A stretch of DNA of 64,000 nucleotides from an uncultured Bacilli bacterium (GTDB lineage Bacteria > Bacillota_I > Bacilli_A > RF39 > UBA660), in NCBI GenBank assembly GCA_934167825.1, contig CAKPLY010000003.1, forward strand, positions 62,001 through 126,000. Direction: 5' to 3'. Made by a program: the position numbers and the translations under genes. Within the stretch, counting starts at the first letter, position 1, and the number at the start of each line of letters is the position of its first letter. The notes beneath the pieces were generated by a model, which was not told the DNA's origin, made no database searches, and was given only the letters and a program-made list of their open reading frames with translations. Shown one piece after another: positions 55,142-62,817 of the stretch.

Positions 55142-55168
55142 AAAAAAAGACATACTATTAGAAGTATG
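55142..55168 (-). terminator. Terminator downstream of the activase gene
   Basis: Minus strand: CATACT (55168-55163), 6-base loop, AGTATG (55156-55151), TC, then TTTTTTT (55148-55142). It lies about 180 bases after the activase stop, and eight bases after the stop of the open frame that follows it, which supports that frame belonging to the transcript. Confidence 0.75.
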
Positions 55169-55175
55169 AATTTAT

Positions 55176-55346
55176 TTAATTTATTTTTTTAGCACATACT
55201 ATTACAAAATAATCATTATAAATAGTAGAACATATTTGTAGTATTAAGATATTATCTATACTAGATATATTTATATCAAAGTATTCATAGTCATTATTTG
55301 TTAGATATACATAAATTATTATATAGATTGTTTTACCATGTTTTTT
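55176..55346 (-). pseudogene. Open frame directly following the activase stop codon (56 codons)
   Basis: After the TAA of the activase gene the same frame stays open for 56 codons to TAA at 55178-55176. Its last part reads like protein (YVYLTNNDYEYFDINISSID and IYNDYFVIVCAKKIN). It contains no ATG, GTG or TTG in a plausible position. An alternative start, ATG in the neighbouring frame with MVKQSI, ends after six codons and would need a frameshift to join. It may be a decayed small gene, a 3' extension split by a nonsense mutation, or a sequencing or assembly error. Confidence 0.3.
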
Positions 55347-56303
55347 TTATGCACGCACTTTTAGTTCTCCTTTTTCACATCTATTTCCCCATGAATCTAC
55401 TAGTTTATTATCTACTTTTACACATATTATTTCACAATTATTAGAGCATCCATGACATTTCTTTTCTTCGGTTAAAAATGATTTTTCTATTATATCAAAA
55501 GAAAATGGTTTTTCTATAAGACTTTTTTTTGCTAATATTGCTACTCCTAGAGCACCCATTAGATGGGAATTTTTATCTACAATTATTTTTTCTTTAGTTA
55601 TTTCTTCCATAGCAGTGACTACTCCAATGTTTTTACTTACTCCTCCTTGGAATACTATTGGGGGAATAATCTTTTTTCCTTTTCCTACGTTATTTAGATA
55701 GTTATTTACTACTGATTTACATAATCCTGCGACAATATCTTCTTTTTTATAACCTATTTGGGCCTTATGGACTAAATCAGATTCTGCGAACACTGTACAT
55801 CTTGCTGCTATATCTACTCTATTTTTACTTTGGAGTGCTAGAGTACCAAAATCATTTATGTCTATTCCTAGACGCTTTGCTTGAGAAGATAAGAATGCTC
55901 CTGTACCTGCAGCACATAATGTATTCATTGCATAATCTGTTACTATTTTATTGTTTAATAAGATTATTTTTGAGTCTTGACCTCCAATTTCAAAGATTGT
56001 TCTTACATTTGGATAGATAGATGTTGTACCTACTGCATGGGCTGTTATTTCATTTTTTACCACACTGGCATTTAATAATACTCCAATTAACTTTCTTGCA
56101 GAACCAGTTGTTCCTACACTTACTACTTGATATTCATTATGATTTATCTTAGTTTTTAAGTCTTTGATTAGTCTTTTTACAGCATCTACTGGGCTTCCTT
56201 CAGTATATAAATAGTTACTTGCAATGATATTATTTTGTTCATCTATTATTACTCCTTTGGTAGAGATACTACCTATATCTACTCCTAAAAAACATTTCTT
56301 CAT
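55347..56303 (-). CDS. 2-hydroxyacyl-CoA dehydratase activase (BadF/HgdC family)
   Basis: ASKHA-fold ATPase that drives electron transfer into 2-hydroxyacyl-CoA dehydratases, using a [4Fe-4S] cluster held between two subunits. The 318-residue protein has GVDIGSISTKGVIID, the ATP motif FEIGGQDSKII, the helix-cluster motif MNTLCAAGTGAFL and DIAARCTVFAESDLVHKAQIG with its second conserved Cys. The C-terminus adds a Cys motif (CHGCSNNCEIICV, NRCEKG) found in the longer activase-related proteins. No dehydratase subunit is in the window. ATG 56303 has AAAGGTGAT seven bases upstream; a GTG at 56312 is an alternative. Confidence 0.88.
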   Translation of the reverse strand: MKKCFLGVDIGSISTKGVIIDEQNNIIASNYLYTEGSPVDAVKRLIKDLKTKINHNEYQVVSVGTTGSARKLIGVLLNASVVKNEITAHAVGTTSIYPNVRTIFEIGGQDSKIILLNNKIVTDYAMNTLCAAGTGAFLSSQAKRLGIDINDFGTLALQSKNRVDIAARCTVFAESDLVHKAQIGYKKEDIVAGLCKSVVNNYLNNVGKGKKIIPPIVFQGGVSKNIGVVTAMEEITKEKIIVDKNSHLMGALGVAILAKKSLIEKPFSFDIIEKSFLTEEKKCHGCSNNCEIICVKVDNKLVDSWGNRCEKGELKVRA

Positions 56304-56341
56304 TTTTATCACCTTTACTTTTCTTTATAATTATATGCAAT

Positions 56342-56376
56342 AAAAAAAAAGAAACTTGTCGAAATTTAGTTTCTTT
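56342..56376 (-). terminator. Terminator after the FMN-binding lipoprotein gene
   Basis: Minus strand: AAAGAAACT (56376-56368), 11-base loop, AGTTTCTTT (56356-56348), then TTTTTT. It starts about ten bases after the stop codon. Confidence 0.8.
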
Positions 56377-56385
56377 ACATTTATT

Positions 56386-56835
56386 TTACTTTTTTGCTTC
56401 TTCAAGAGCATTATTTACTGCTTCATACATTGCATCTATTTTTATAGTACAACCACTTACAGCATCTGTTTTTCCATCTTCATCAAGTTTTAAGAAGTCT
56501 ATTCCTTGATGCTCTACGATAGCAAGTTCTAGTTTTTCTACTTGTTCGTACCATTCTCCTACTGTAGAACCATATGGATGATTTAACATACCGTATTCAT
56601 CTTTTAATGTCTTTTTAGTAGTTTTTACTCCTTCGGCAGTAGTATATGTAGTATCTAGGTATACACTTTCAATTTTACCTTCGGCATTTATTTTTACTAC
56701 TGCACTAGCAGTATTATTTTCTCCACCATAAGTATCTATTGATGTACCAGTATACTCTCCTTCTTTATATCCTTTAGAGCATCCTGTTAGTAAGACTACT
56801 ACTAATAAACATAAAACAACCTTTAATTCCTTCAT
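56386..56835 (-). CDS. FMN-binding domain lipoprotein (PplA-like)
   Basis: Extracytoplasmic lipoprotein of 149 residues. The lipobox is LLTGC with Cys at residue 19. It has one FMN_bind domain (about 26-145) with DGKTDAVSGCTIKIDAMYEA. The Thr in SGCT is the site where ApbE-type transferases attach FMN through a phosphoester bond (consensus SGAT). Such proteins carry electrons on the outer face in flavin-based electron transfer. AGAGGTG precedes ATG 56835; a start 63 bases upstream would add residues before the signal peptide and is rejected. Confidence 0.88.
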   Translation of the reverse strand: MKELKVVLCLLVVVLLTGCSKGYKEGEYTGTSIDTYGGENNTASAVVKINAEGKIESVYLDTTYTTAEGVKTTKKTLKDEYGMLNHPYGSTVGEWYEQVEKLELAIVEHQGIDFLKLDEDGKTDAVSGCTIKIDAMYEAVNNALEEAKK

Positions 56836-56887
56836 CTTTTCACCTCTATAATAATTATAGGGTATTTTAAGGGATTTTGCAAGTACT

Positions 56888-57379
56888 TTATTTATCATAA
56901 TCTAGTACTTTTTTAGTAATTATACCTGTTAGAATTCCTGTAGGGATAGAAAATATTAATAAGTATGGTAAATAATATATGATGGTATTATTTTTAAGAA
57001 GTAATATTGCGATTAATATTTGACCAATACTATGTGTAATAGAACCTACTATACTTACTCCAATTATGGATAATAGTTTTATTTTTTTTACTATATACAT
57101 AGATATAATACTTAATATTGCTCCAGAAAGACTAAAGAAGAAAGTTATACTAAATAGTCCTGTTCTTAATAAGCCTACTAATAATACTCTTACTAATGAT
57201 ACATATATACTTTCTTTAAAACTATAGTTATATAATACATATAGTATTATTACATTAGATAATCCTAGTCTTAATCCTGGGATTATATTATTAAATATAG
57301 GGATATAACTTTCTATTATACTTATTACTACTGATAAACTTATTAACATTGATAGTTTTGTTATTTTTTTTAAATCCAT
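56888..57379 (-). CDS. Gx transporter-family/EetB-like membrane protein
   Basis: A 163-residue membrane protein with five helices (about 7-25, 38-55, 62-100, 104-125, 130-158), of the group annotated as heptaprenyl diphosphate synthase component I or Gx transporter, related to ECF S components. Motifs: GLRLGLSNVIILYVLY and SLVRVLLVGLLRTGLFS. In Listeria and Lactobacillus a member (EetB) belongs to the extracellular electron transfer locus. It lies between a NusG_II-type protein and the FMN lipoprotein gene, the same neighbourhood. Its start overlaps the upstream stop (TAATG). Confidence 0.78.
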   Translation of the reverse strand: MDLKKITKLSMLISLSVVISIIESYIPIFNNIIPGLRLGLSNVIILYVLYNYSFKESIYVSLVRVLLVGLLRTGLFSITFFFSLSGAILSIISMYIVKKIKLLSIIGVSIVGSITHSIGQILIAILLLKNNTIIYYLPYLLIFSIPTGILTGIITKKVLDYDK

Positions 57380-57720
57380 TATTTTGATACTCCATCTAAA
57401 GAAGTAGAATCATCATCTACTTTTATTATTATTTTATTTGGTAAACATATTATTACATTACTATATCCTTGTTTAGAACATATATGATTTTTAGAGTTTT
57501 CTTCGATTACTTTTATTTTATTCGATTTTACTTCTACTACTACTTTACCATTGTAACCATCAAAAGTATAGATATTATCTTTAGTTAAATCTATTTTTTG
57601 AATTAATTTATCTTCATAGTAGACACTTGCAGTATTAGAACTTTTGGGTCTTAATATAAGAAGTAATACTACTATGAAAAGAAGTAAAATAATTATTAGT
57701 TTTATATCATTTTTGTTCAT
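57379..57720 (-). CDS. NusG domain II (EetA-like) membrane-anchored protein
   Basis: A 113-residue protein with an N-terminal membrane helix (about 8-25, LIIILLLFIVVLLLILRP) and an extracytoplasmic NusG_II-type beta domain: NGKVVVEVKSNKIKVIEE, then HICSKQGYSNVIICLPNKII, with the two Cys typical of the group. Proteins of this kind accompany Gx transporters and FMN-binding proteins in electron-transfer loci (EetA). First full gene of the cluster, preceded by GGGGGAT that is shared with the end of a short upstream frame. Confidence 0.78.
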   Translation of the reverse strand: MNKNDIKLIIILLLFIVVLLLILRPKSSNTASVYYEDKLIQKIDLTKDNIYTFDGYNGKVVVEVKSNKIKVIEENSKNHICSKQGYSNVIICLPNKIIIKVDDDSTSLDGVSK

Positions 57721-57722
57721 AA

Positions 57723-57800
57723 TTATCCCCCTAGATAGTTAGAGAAGATATTTAAATTATTATCTATTAGTATTCCTAAATTATTATTTTTTTTTAACAT
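57723..57800 (-). CDS. Possible leader peptide (25 codons) before the EetA-like gene
   Basis: Reads MLKKNNNLGILIDNNLNIFS then NYLGG and stop. AGGAAGTG lies nine bases before the ATG, and the frame is transcribed from the promoter at 57823-57850. Its last codons (CTA GGG GGA TAA) supply the ribosome binding site of the EetA-like gene, so it could couple or regulate translation. No homolog recognised. Confidence 0.35.
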   Translation of the reverse strand: MLKKNNNLGILIDNNLNIFSNYLGG

Positions 57801-57822
57801 ATATATACACTTCCTATAAGTA

Positions 57823-57850
57823 ATTATATCATAAATATAATTAGATACAA
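57823..57850 (-). promoter_or_regulatory. Promoter of the EetA/EetB/PplA-like cluster
   Basis: Minus strand: -35 TTGTAT (57850-57845), 16-base spacer, extended -10 TGATATAAT (57831-57823). Confidence 0.6.
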
Positions 57851-57874
57851 ATACTTTTAATTTGTTTAAAGATA

Positions 57875-57883
57875 TGATATAAT
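57875..57883 (+). promoter_or_regulatory. Extended -10 promoter element of the membrane protein gene at 57.9 kb
   Basis: TGATATAAT on the plus strand, 28 bases before the ATG at 57911. It is divergent from the EetA-like promoter; the two -10 elements are about 47 bases apart. No good -35. Confidence 0.45.
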
Positions 57884-57910
57884 TTTTTTAGAAAGTGATG
57901 GTAGTAATAG

Positions 57911-58597
57911 ATGGATAATAAGAATAATAATTATATAGATGAAGATTTTATTATGGAAAGTAAGGGTAAAAGTATTATGGATAAGATATTTGTGGTACTT
58001 TCTAAGATTATAGGTATATGTGCGTTAATACTTCTTGTAGATTTTGCTTATACTTTAGTATTTAGTGATAAACCACTTCTTACTATTAAGGAAGAGGATA
58101 ATAAGTATAGTTCTTTATTATATGATGTATATATTTGTGATAATAATAAGGTTATTAAGTTTAAGACTGTTAAGTATTCATGTCCTTTAAGTAATGAAGA
58201 TTATAGTAGTAGTATAGATTATTCTAGTAAGATAGATGATAAGAATATAAGTAAGATTACTGAAGATAAGGATAAGAATGATGATAAAGATACTAAGGAA
58301 GACACAAATGGTATTAATAAGGATGATAATATAGTTATATATAATAAGAATGAGGATATTACTATTATAGATAATAGTGAAGGTAAATATTGTGCTGAAG
58401 CAATAGAATATTATTATGAAGATGAAAGTTATAAATATTATTTTACTTGTATTAAGAGTCAGTATGTATATATAGTTACTGGTAATAAAAGATATAATAT
58501 AAAAGAGGCTTTAAAAAATAATATAGTTACCATGGAAAAGATAATTAACACTGGATATAAAGTGTTAAAGAAAGATAAAAGTTTAGTTAGTGAATAA
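57911..58597 (+). CDS. Membrane-anchored protein of unknown function
   Basis: The 228-residue product has one transmembrane helix at about 29-50 (VVLSKIIGICALILLVDFAY). A low-complexity Asp/Lys-rich linker occupies about 104-140 (KDKNDDKDTKEDTNGINKDD). The C-terminal part has two Cys (GKYCAEAIEYYYEDES, YYFTCIKSQYVYIV), and there is another pair nearer the membrane (YICDNN, YSCPLS). I recognise no family. It is divergent from the electron-transfer-like cluster and convergent with spo0A, sharing a terminator. The ribosome binding site is weak. Confidence 0.6.
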   Translation: MDNKNNNYIDEDFIMESKGKSIMDKIFVVLSKIIGICALILLVDFAYTLVFSDKPLLTIKEEDNKYSSLLYDVYICDNNKVIKFKTVKYSCPLSNEDYSSSIDYSSKIDDKNISKITEDKDKNDDKDTKEDTNGINKDDNIVIYNKNEDITIIDNSEGKYCAEAIEYYYEDESYKYYFTCIKSQYVYIVTGNKRYNIKEALKNNIVTMEKIINTGYKVLKKDKSLVSE

Positions 58598-58599
58598 TT

Positions 58600-58631
58600 A
58601 AAACTTACCCTGAAACTACGGGGTAAGTTTT
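58600..58631. terminator. Bidirectional terminator between the membrane protein gene and spo0A
   Basis: Perfect 11-base arms AAAACTTACCC (58600-58610) and GGGTAAGTTTT (58621-58631) around a 10-base loop. It ends a base before the spo0A stop codon. Confidence 0.85.
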
Positions 58632-58632
58632 C

Positions 58633-59442
58633 TTAAGCGTATTGTTTTAAATTTTCTAATCTTAGTTTGTCTGCGACTGTTACAATAAATTCGCTATTTG
58701 TAGGTTTTGCTTTATCTATGTCGACACTATGCCCGAATACTTCTTCCATAAAGTCCCAATTACCTCTATTCCAACTTACTTCGATGGCGTGCCTTATTGC
58801 GCGTTCTACTCTTGAGACTGTTGTACCAAATTTAGTTGCAATATCTGGGTATAATTCTTTGGTTATTCCTCCTACGATTTCGGGTTTTTCATATACCATA
58901 GTTATTCCTTCTCTAATGTACTGGTATCCTTTTATGTGTGATGGCATACCTAACTCATGGAGTATCTTAGTTATAGATATTTGTACGTTGTTATAGCATA
59001 AGTTAATTGTTTTAGTGTCTAATAGTTTAAATACTTCTAGGATTCTATCTTCTAGGTTTGATAGTTCATATGGTTTTAGTATGTAATAGTTTACTCCGTA
59101 TTCACTTACTTTTCTTATTGTTTCTGGGGCATTATATGATGTTTGTACTATGATATTTTTAGTTATGTTTCTTTTCCTTAGTTCTTCTAAGACATATAGT
59201 CCATCTTTGTTTGGCATAATTAAATCTAGTAATATGATATCATATTCTCCTTCGTGATCTAATATTGTTTTTAGACCTTCTTCACCATCATTACTAGATA
59301 GGACTAGTTCTATTCTTTTGTTATCACTAAAGTACTCTTTTAGCATATTTACTAAACTAACGTTATCATCTATCATTAGAATTCTTATTTTATCTTTCAT
59401 GTTTTTCTCTTTCATGTTATCTTTCATGTTTTTGTCTTTCAT
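58633..59442 (-). CDS. spo0A: Sporulation master regulator Spo0A
   Basis: Phosphorelay response regulator that binds 0A boxes, 269 residues. The receiver domain (about 18-135) has the acidic pair in ILMIDDN, the phosphorylated Asp in [15 protein letters not shown], the switch Thr/Ser in IIVQTSYNA and Lys in YYILKPYEL. The DNA-binding domain (about 155-265) contains the recognition helix region [20 protein letters not shown] followed by [16 protein letters not shown]. The N-terminus has four copies of MKDKN-like sequence not seen in other Spo0A proteins. AAAGGTG precedes the first ATG. Upstream are two 0A boxes, suggesting autoregulation. Confidence 0.95.
   Translation of the reverse strand: MKDKNMKDNMKEKNMKDKIRILMIDDNVSLVNMLKEYFSDNKRIELVLSSNDGEEGLKTILDHEGEYDIILLDLIMPNKDGLYVLEELRKRNITKNIIVQTSYNAPETIRKVSEYGVNYYILKPYELSNLEDRILEVFKLLDTKTINLCYNNVQISITKILHELGMPSHIKGYQYIREGITMVYEKPEIVGGITKELYPDIATKFGTTVSRVERAIRHAIEVSWNRGNWDFMEEVFGHSVDIDKAKPTNSEFIVTVADKLRLENLKQYA
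59386..59442 (-). repeat. Short coding repeats at the start of spo0A
   Basis: The first 18 codons spell [18 protein letters not shown], a short degenerate tandem repeat of an ATGAAAGA unit. It creates four in-frame ATGs; only the first has a Shine-Dalgarno. Confidence 0.7.
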
Positions 59443-59491
59443 AATTTCACCTTTTTCTTTCTTTTTATTTAAATTAAGTATATACCTTTGT

Positions 59492-59510
59492 TTTGTCGTA
59501 TTTTGTCGAA
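59492..59510 (-). promoter_or_regulatory. Tandem 0A boxes upstream of spo0A
   Basis: Two ten-base direct repeats, TTTTGTCGTA (59491-59500) and TTTTGTCGAA (59501-59510), each contain the Spo0A target TGTCGAA or its one-mismatch form TGTCGTA. They lie 50-68 bases before the spo0A ATG, upstream of a -10-like TATACT (about 59484-59479), in the -35 region. This is the expected site for direct autoregulation. Confidence 0.7.
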
Positions 59511-59524
59511 TTAGATTAGAGAAT

Positions 59525-59560
59525 TAAAAAATGAGAAATATTTTTAGGTACTTCTCATTT
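59525..59560 (-). terminator. Terminator between pgk and spo0A
   Basis: Arms AAATGAGAA (59529-59537) and TTCTCATTT (59552-59560), 14-base loop, with TTTTTAATT after the stem on the minus strand. It lies 166 bases after the pgk stop. Confidence 0.65.
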
Positions 59561-59726
59561 GGTATTAATTTTGTTGTATTTGGGGTGGTTATCTTTGTTG
59601 CTTGTTTTTTTTGTATTTATTAATTGTTTTCATTTCATTTGTTGATTGTCTTTATTATTTATTTTATTATTTCTTATTAATTTTATTTTCGTGTTGTTTA
59701 TTAGTTATCTTTGCTAATTATTTTTG
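59561..59726 (-). other. Low-complexity 3' untranslated stretch of pgk
   Basis: On the minus strand this is A-rich and repetitive. The end of pgk (AACAAAGATAACTAA) recurs imperfectly as AGCAAAGATAACTAA and AACAAAGATAACCACC further down, as if the tail had been locally duplicated. No gene or RNA recognised. Confidence 0.45.
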
Positions 59727-60926
59727 TTAGTTATCTTTATTTAATACTTTCTTTTTGTTTATTACTTCAAGGGCTGGAAGTGGTGTTCCTTCTAGGTATT
59801 CTAGAGTTGCTCCTCCTCCTGTAGAAACATGATAAAATACATTTTCAAATCCTAGGTTGTTTACTGATGAAGCGGAGTCTCCACCTCCTACTAGGGTTTT
59901 GATATTGTTGTCTTTTAGGACTTTATATATTTCATATGTTCCTTTTTGGTACATTGGGTTTTCAAATACTCCCATTGGACCATTTATTAATACTCTTTTG
60001 GCATCTTTTAGGTTATTTACAAATAGTTCTATTGAAGATGAACCTATGTCGTAACCATATTCATTTTCTTTAATGTTTTCTAGAAGTTTGTTTTGTGATG
60101 TTGTATCTTCTAGAGAGGTACTTACTACAAAGTCTTTAGGTAGGACTATTTTTTCATTATATTTATTTAGTAGGTTTTCACAATAAGTTACATAGTCTTC
60201 TTCAAGATATTTTTTATTTACGTGATATCCTTTTGTATAAAGGAATGTAAAGCTCATTGCTCCTCCTATTAAGAGTCTATCACATTTAGTAATTAGGTTA
60301 TCTATTACTTTTATTTTATCTTTTACTTTTTTACCTCCCATTACTACTACGAATGGATGGGTAGGTTCTTCTAGGAAGTTATCTATTTTACTTAGTTCTT
60401 CTATTACTAGAAAGCCTATTCCGTTTGGAAGAAGTTTTGCTATTCCTACATTTGATGCGTGTGCTCTATGAAGGGCACCATAGGCGTCATTAATAAATAT
60501 ATCTCCTAGACTTGCCCAGTATTTAGATAGTTCTTCGTTGCAAGTGCTTTCTTTTTTGCCTTCTAAATCTTCGTATCTAGTGTTTTCCATAAGTAATACT
60601 TCCCCACTTTTTAGGTTGTTTACTTGGTTAGTTAGTTCATCACTAAAAGTATCTGGACTAAAATATACGTTTGTGTTAAGTAATTCTTTTAGTCTTTCAT
60701 ATACTGGTTTTAGTGAGTTGTTTTTTAAGTCCTCAGGAGTTTTTATTTTACCTAGATGAGACATTAGTATTACTTTAGCACCATTATTAATAGCATAATT
60801 TATTGTTTTTAGACTTGCTATTATTCTTGTGTCATCTGTTATTTTTCCATCTTTCATTGGAACATTAAAATCACATCTAATTATCACCCTTTTATCTTTT
60901 AAATCGTAATCTAATATACTTTTCAT
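59727..60926 (-). CDS. pgk: Phosphoglycerate kinase
   Basis: Glycolytic enzyme making ATP from 1,3-bisphosphoglycerate, 399 residues. It has VIIRCDFNVPMKDGKITDDT near the N-terminus, LMSHLGK, FINDAYGALHRAHASNVGI, LINGPMGVFENPMYQKGT, and the nucleotide-site GGGDSASSV, ending VSTGGGATLEYLEG. It stands alone rather than beside gap, tpi or gpm as in many Firmicutes, with its own promoter divergent from the RNase J gene. Confidence 0.98.
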   Translation of the reverse strand: MKSILDYDLKDKRVIIRCDFNVPMKDGKITDDTRIIASLKTINYAINNGAKVILMSHLGKIKTPEDLKNNSLKPVYERLKELLNTNVYFSPDTFSDELTNQVNNLKSGEVLLMENTRYEDLEGKKESTCNEELSKYWASLGDIFINDAYGALHRAHASNVGIAKLLPNGIGFLVIEELSKIDNFLEEPTHPFVVVMGGKKVKDKIKVIDNLITKCDRLLIGGAMSFTFLYTKGYHVNKKYLEEDYVTYCENLLNKYNEKIVLPKDFVVSTSLEDTTSQNKLLENIKENEYGYDIGSSSIELFVNNLKDAKRVLINGPMGVFENPMYQKGTYEIYKVLKDNNIKTLVGGGDSASSVNNLGFENVFYHVSTGGGATLEYLEGTPLPALEVINKKKVLNKDN

Positions 60927-60962
60927 ACTTATTCCTTTCTCTTATCTTTTACTTACAAGTTA

Positions 60963-60991
60963 AGTATAACAATTATTTCTTGTTTTGTAAA
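60963..60991 (-). promoter_or_regulatory. Promoter of pgk
   Basis: Minus strand: -35 TTTACA (60991-60986), 17-base spacer, -10 TATACT (60968-60963) with the TGn extension. Confidence 0.65.
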
Positions 60992-61024
60992 GGATGTTTA
61001 CTTTAGGTTTACACTTATTAGATA

Positions 61025-61053
61025 TTGATATTTTTTTAATTTTGTAGTATAAT
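61025..61053 (+). promoter_or_regulatory. Promoter of the RNase J gene
   Basis: -35 TTGATA (61025-61030), 17-base spacer, -10 TATAAT (61048-61053); predicted leader about 70 bases. Confidence 0.75.
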
Positions 61054-61128
61054 TACAAACGAGTGTTATTCTTTTTAATTTTATATTATTTTTTTGTTAA
61101 CGGTTTTTAAAAAATGAAAGGAGATAAA

Positions 61129-62817
61129 ATGAATAAACAACATATAGATACTAAGGTTTTTGCTTTAGGAGGCCTTGGTGAAGTTGGAAAGAACATGTAC
61201 TGTGTTATGCATGATGATGAAATTATTATTGTAGACTCAGGTGTTATGTTTCCAGAAGATGAACTTTTAGGAATAGATTATGTTATTCCTGATTATACTT
61301 TTTTAAAACAAAATGAAAGTAAAATTAAAGCGTTACTTATTACGCATGGGCATGAAGATCATATTGGAGGTATACCTTTTTTAGTACAAAGTGTTAATAT
61401 ACCTGTTATTTATGCTCCAAATCAAGCAAAAGAATTAATAGATAAAAAATTATTAGAAAGAAATATTAACTATAAAAAAATTATTATATATAATGAAGAA
61501 ACTAAGATTAAAACAAAATATTTTAATGTAGAATTTTTTAGAACAACACACTCTATACCGGATTCTCATGGTATTTCTATTGGTACTCCAAATGGTGTTA
61601 TTGTAATGACAGGTGACTTTAAGTTTGACCTTACCCCTATTGGTCCTATGGCTAATTTGCATAAAATGGCACGGATTGGAGAAAAGGGTGTTAAACTTTT
61701 AATGAGTGATTCTACTAATGCATTGGTACCTGGACACTCTATTAGTGAGTCTGTAGTTGATGAGAATTTGAATGAAATATTCACTACAAATACTAATAGT
61801 AGAATTATTATTGCTACTTTTGCTTCTAATGTATATAGACTTAAGCATATTATTGAAACTTGTAGGAAGCATAAAAGAAAGGTAGTACTTTTTGGAAGAA
61901 GTATGGATACTTCGGTGGATATTGCTATTAAATGTGGATATATTAAGGATAAGAATATTATTATATCTAGTGAGGTTGCAAATAATATGAAACCTAGTGA
62001 GGTATGTTTGCTTTGTACTGGTAGTCAGGGAGAACCTCTTGCGGCTTTATCTAGAATTGCTAATGGAAGTCATAAACAAATTAAACTTATGCCTAATGAT
62101 ATTGTAGTATTTTCGTCTTCTCCTATTCCTGGGAATGCTATGTCTGTTGCAAAGACTATTAATAAACTTTATTTAAAGGGAGTTAAGGTATATACTAATG
62201 CAATGACTGAGATACACTCTTCAGGACACGCTAATATGGAAGAGTTGAAGTTGATGCTTAGACTTATTAAGCCAAAGTTTTTTGCACCGTATCATGGGGA
62301 ATATAGAATGTTAAAATCTCATACTGATTTAGCAGTACTTTGTGGTATGCCTAAGGATAATACTTTTATATTAGAAAATGGAGATGTTCTTACGTTATCT
62401 AAGTTTAATGTTAAAAGAAGTGGTAAGGTTACTGCAGGGGATGTGTATGTAGATGGCTCTAGAATTGGAGATGTTGGTAGTGTCGTTATAAATGATAGAA
62501 AACTTATGTCTACTAATGGTGTGCTTGCAGTTATTGCGAATATTGATATTAGTAATAAGAAATTACTTGCTACTCCTATTATTACTACTAGAGGTTATAT
62601 TCTAGTTAATGAAAATGAAGAATTAATTAATATGATTCAAAATAAGGCTAAGGGTATTATTAATAATGAATTAAGTAAGAAGAATTTTAATTTTAATGAG
62701 ATGAAAAGTGATTTAATTACTGAACTTATGCCTATACTAGATGCTAAGACTGGTAGGGTGCCTATTATACTTCCTATTATTATGGATGTTAAGGATCATG
62801 AAGAAAAGAACTCATAG
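61129..62817 (+). CDS. rnj: Ribonuclease J
   Basis: MBL/beta-CASP endo- and 5'-exoribonuclease of mRNA decay and rRNA maturation, 562 residues. Metal motif ITHGHEDHIGGIPF near residue 73, TTHSIPDSHGISI, then MTGDFKFD. The beta-CASP part has VVLFGRSMDTSV and TGSQGEPLAALSRIANG, and later FSSSPIPGNAM, HSSGHANMEELKLM and PYHGEYRM. The C-terminal domain follows to the end. ATG 61129 has AAAGGAGAT seven bases upstream; the track-like ATG at 61114 precedes that site and is rejected. Whether it is J1 or J2 cannot be told. Confidence 0.97.
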   Translation: MNKQHIDTKVFALGGLGEVGKNMYCVMHDDEIIIVDSGVMFPEDELLGIDYVIPDYTFLKQNESKIKALLITHGHEDHIGGIPFLVQSVNIPVIYAPNQAKELIDKKLLERNINYKKIIIYNEETKIKTKYFNVEFFRTTHSIPDSHGISIGTPNGVIVMTGDFKFDLTPIGPMANLHKMARIGEKGVKLLMSDSTNALVPGHSISESVVDENLNEIFTTNTNSRIIIATFASNVYRLKHIIETCRKHKRKVVLFGRSMDTSVDIAIKCGYIKDKNIIISSEVANNMKPSEVCLLCTGSQGEPLAALSRIANGSHKQIKLMPNDIVVFSSSPIPGNAMSVAKTINKLYLKGVKVYTNAMTEIHSSGHANMEELKLMLRLIKPKFFAPYHGEYRMLKSHTDLAVLCGMPKDNTFILENGDVLTLSKFNVKRSGKVTAGDVYVDGSRIGDVGSVVINDRKLMSTNGVLAVIANIDISNKKLLATPIITTRGYILVNENEELINMIQNKAKGIINNELSKKNFNFNEMKSDLITELMPILDAKTGRVPIILPIIMDVKDHEEKNS

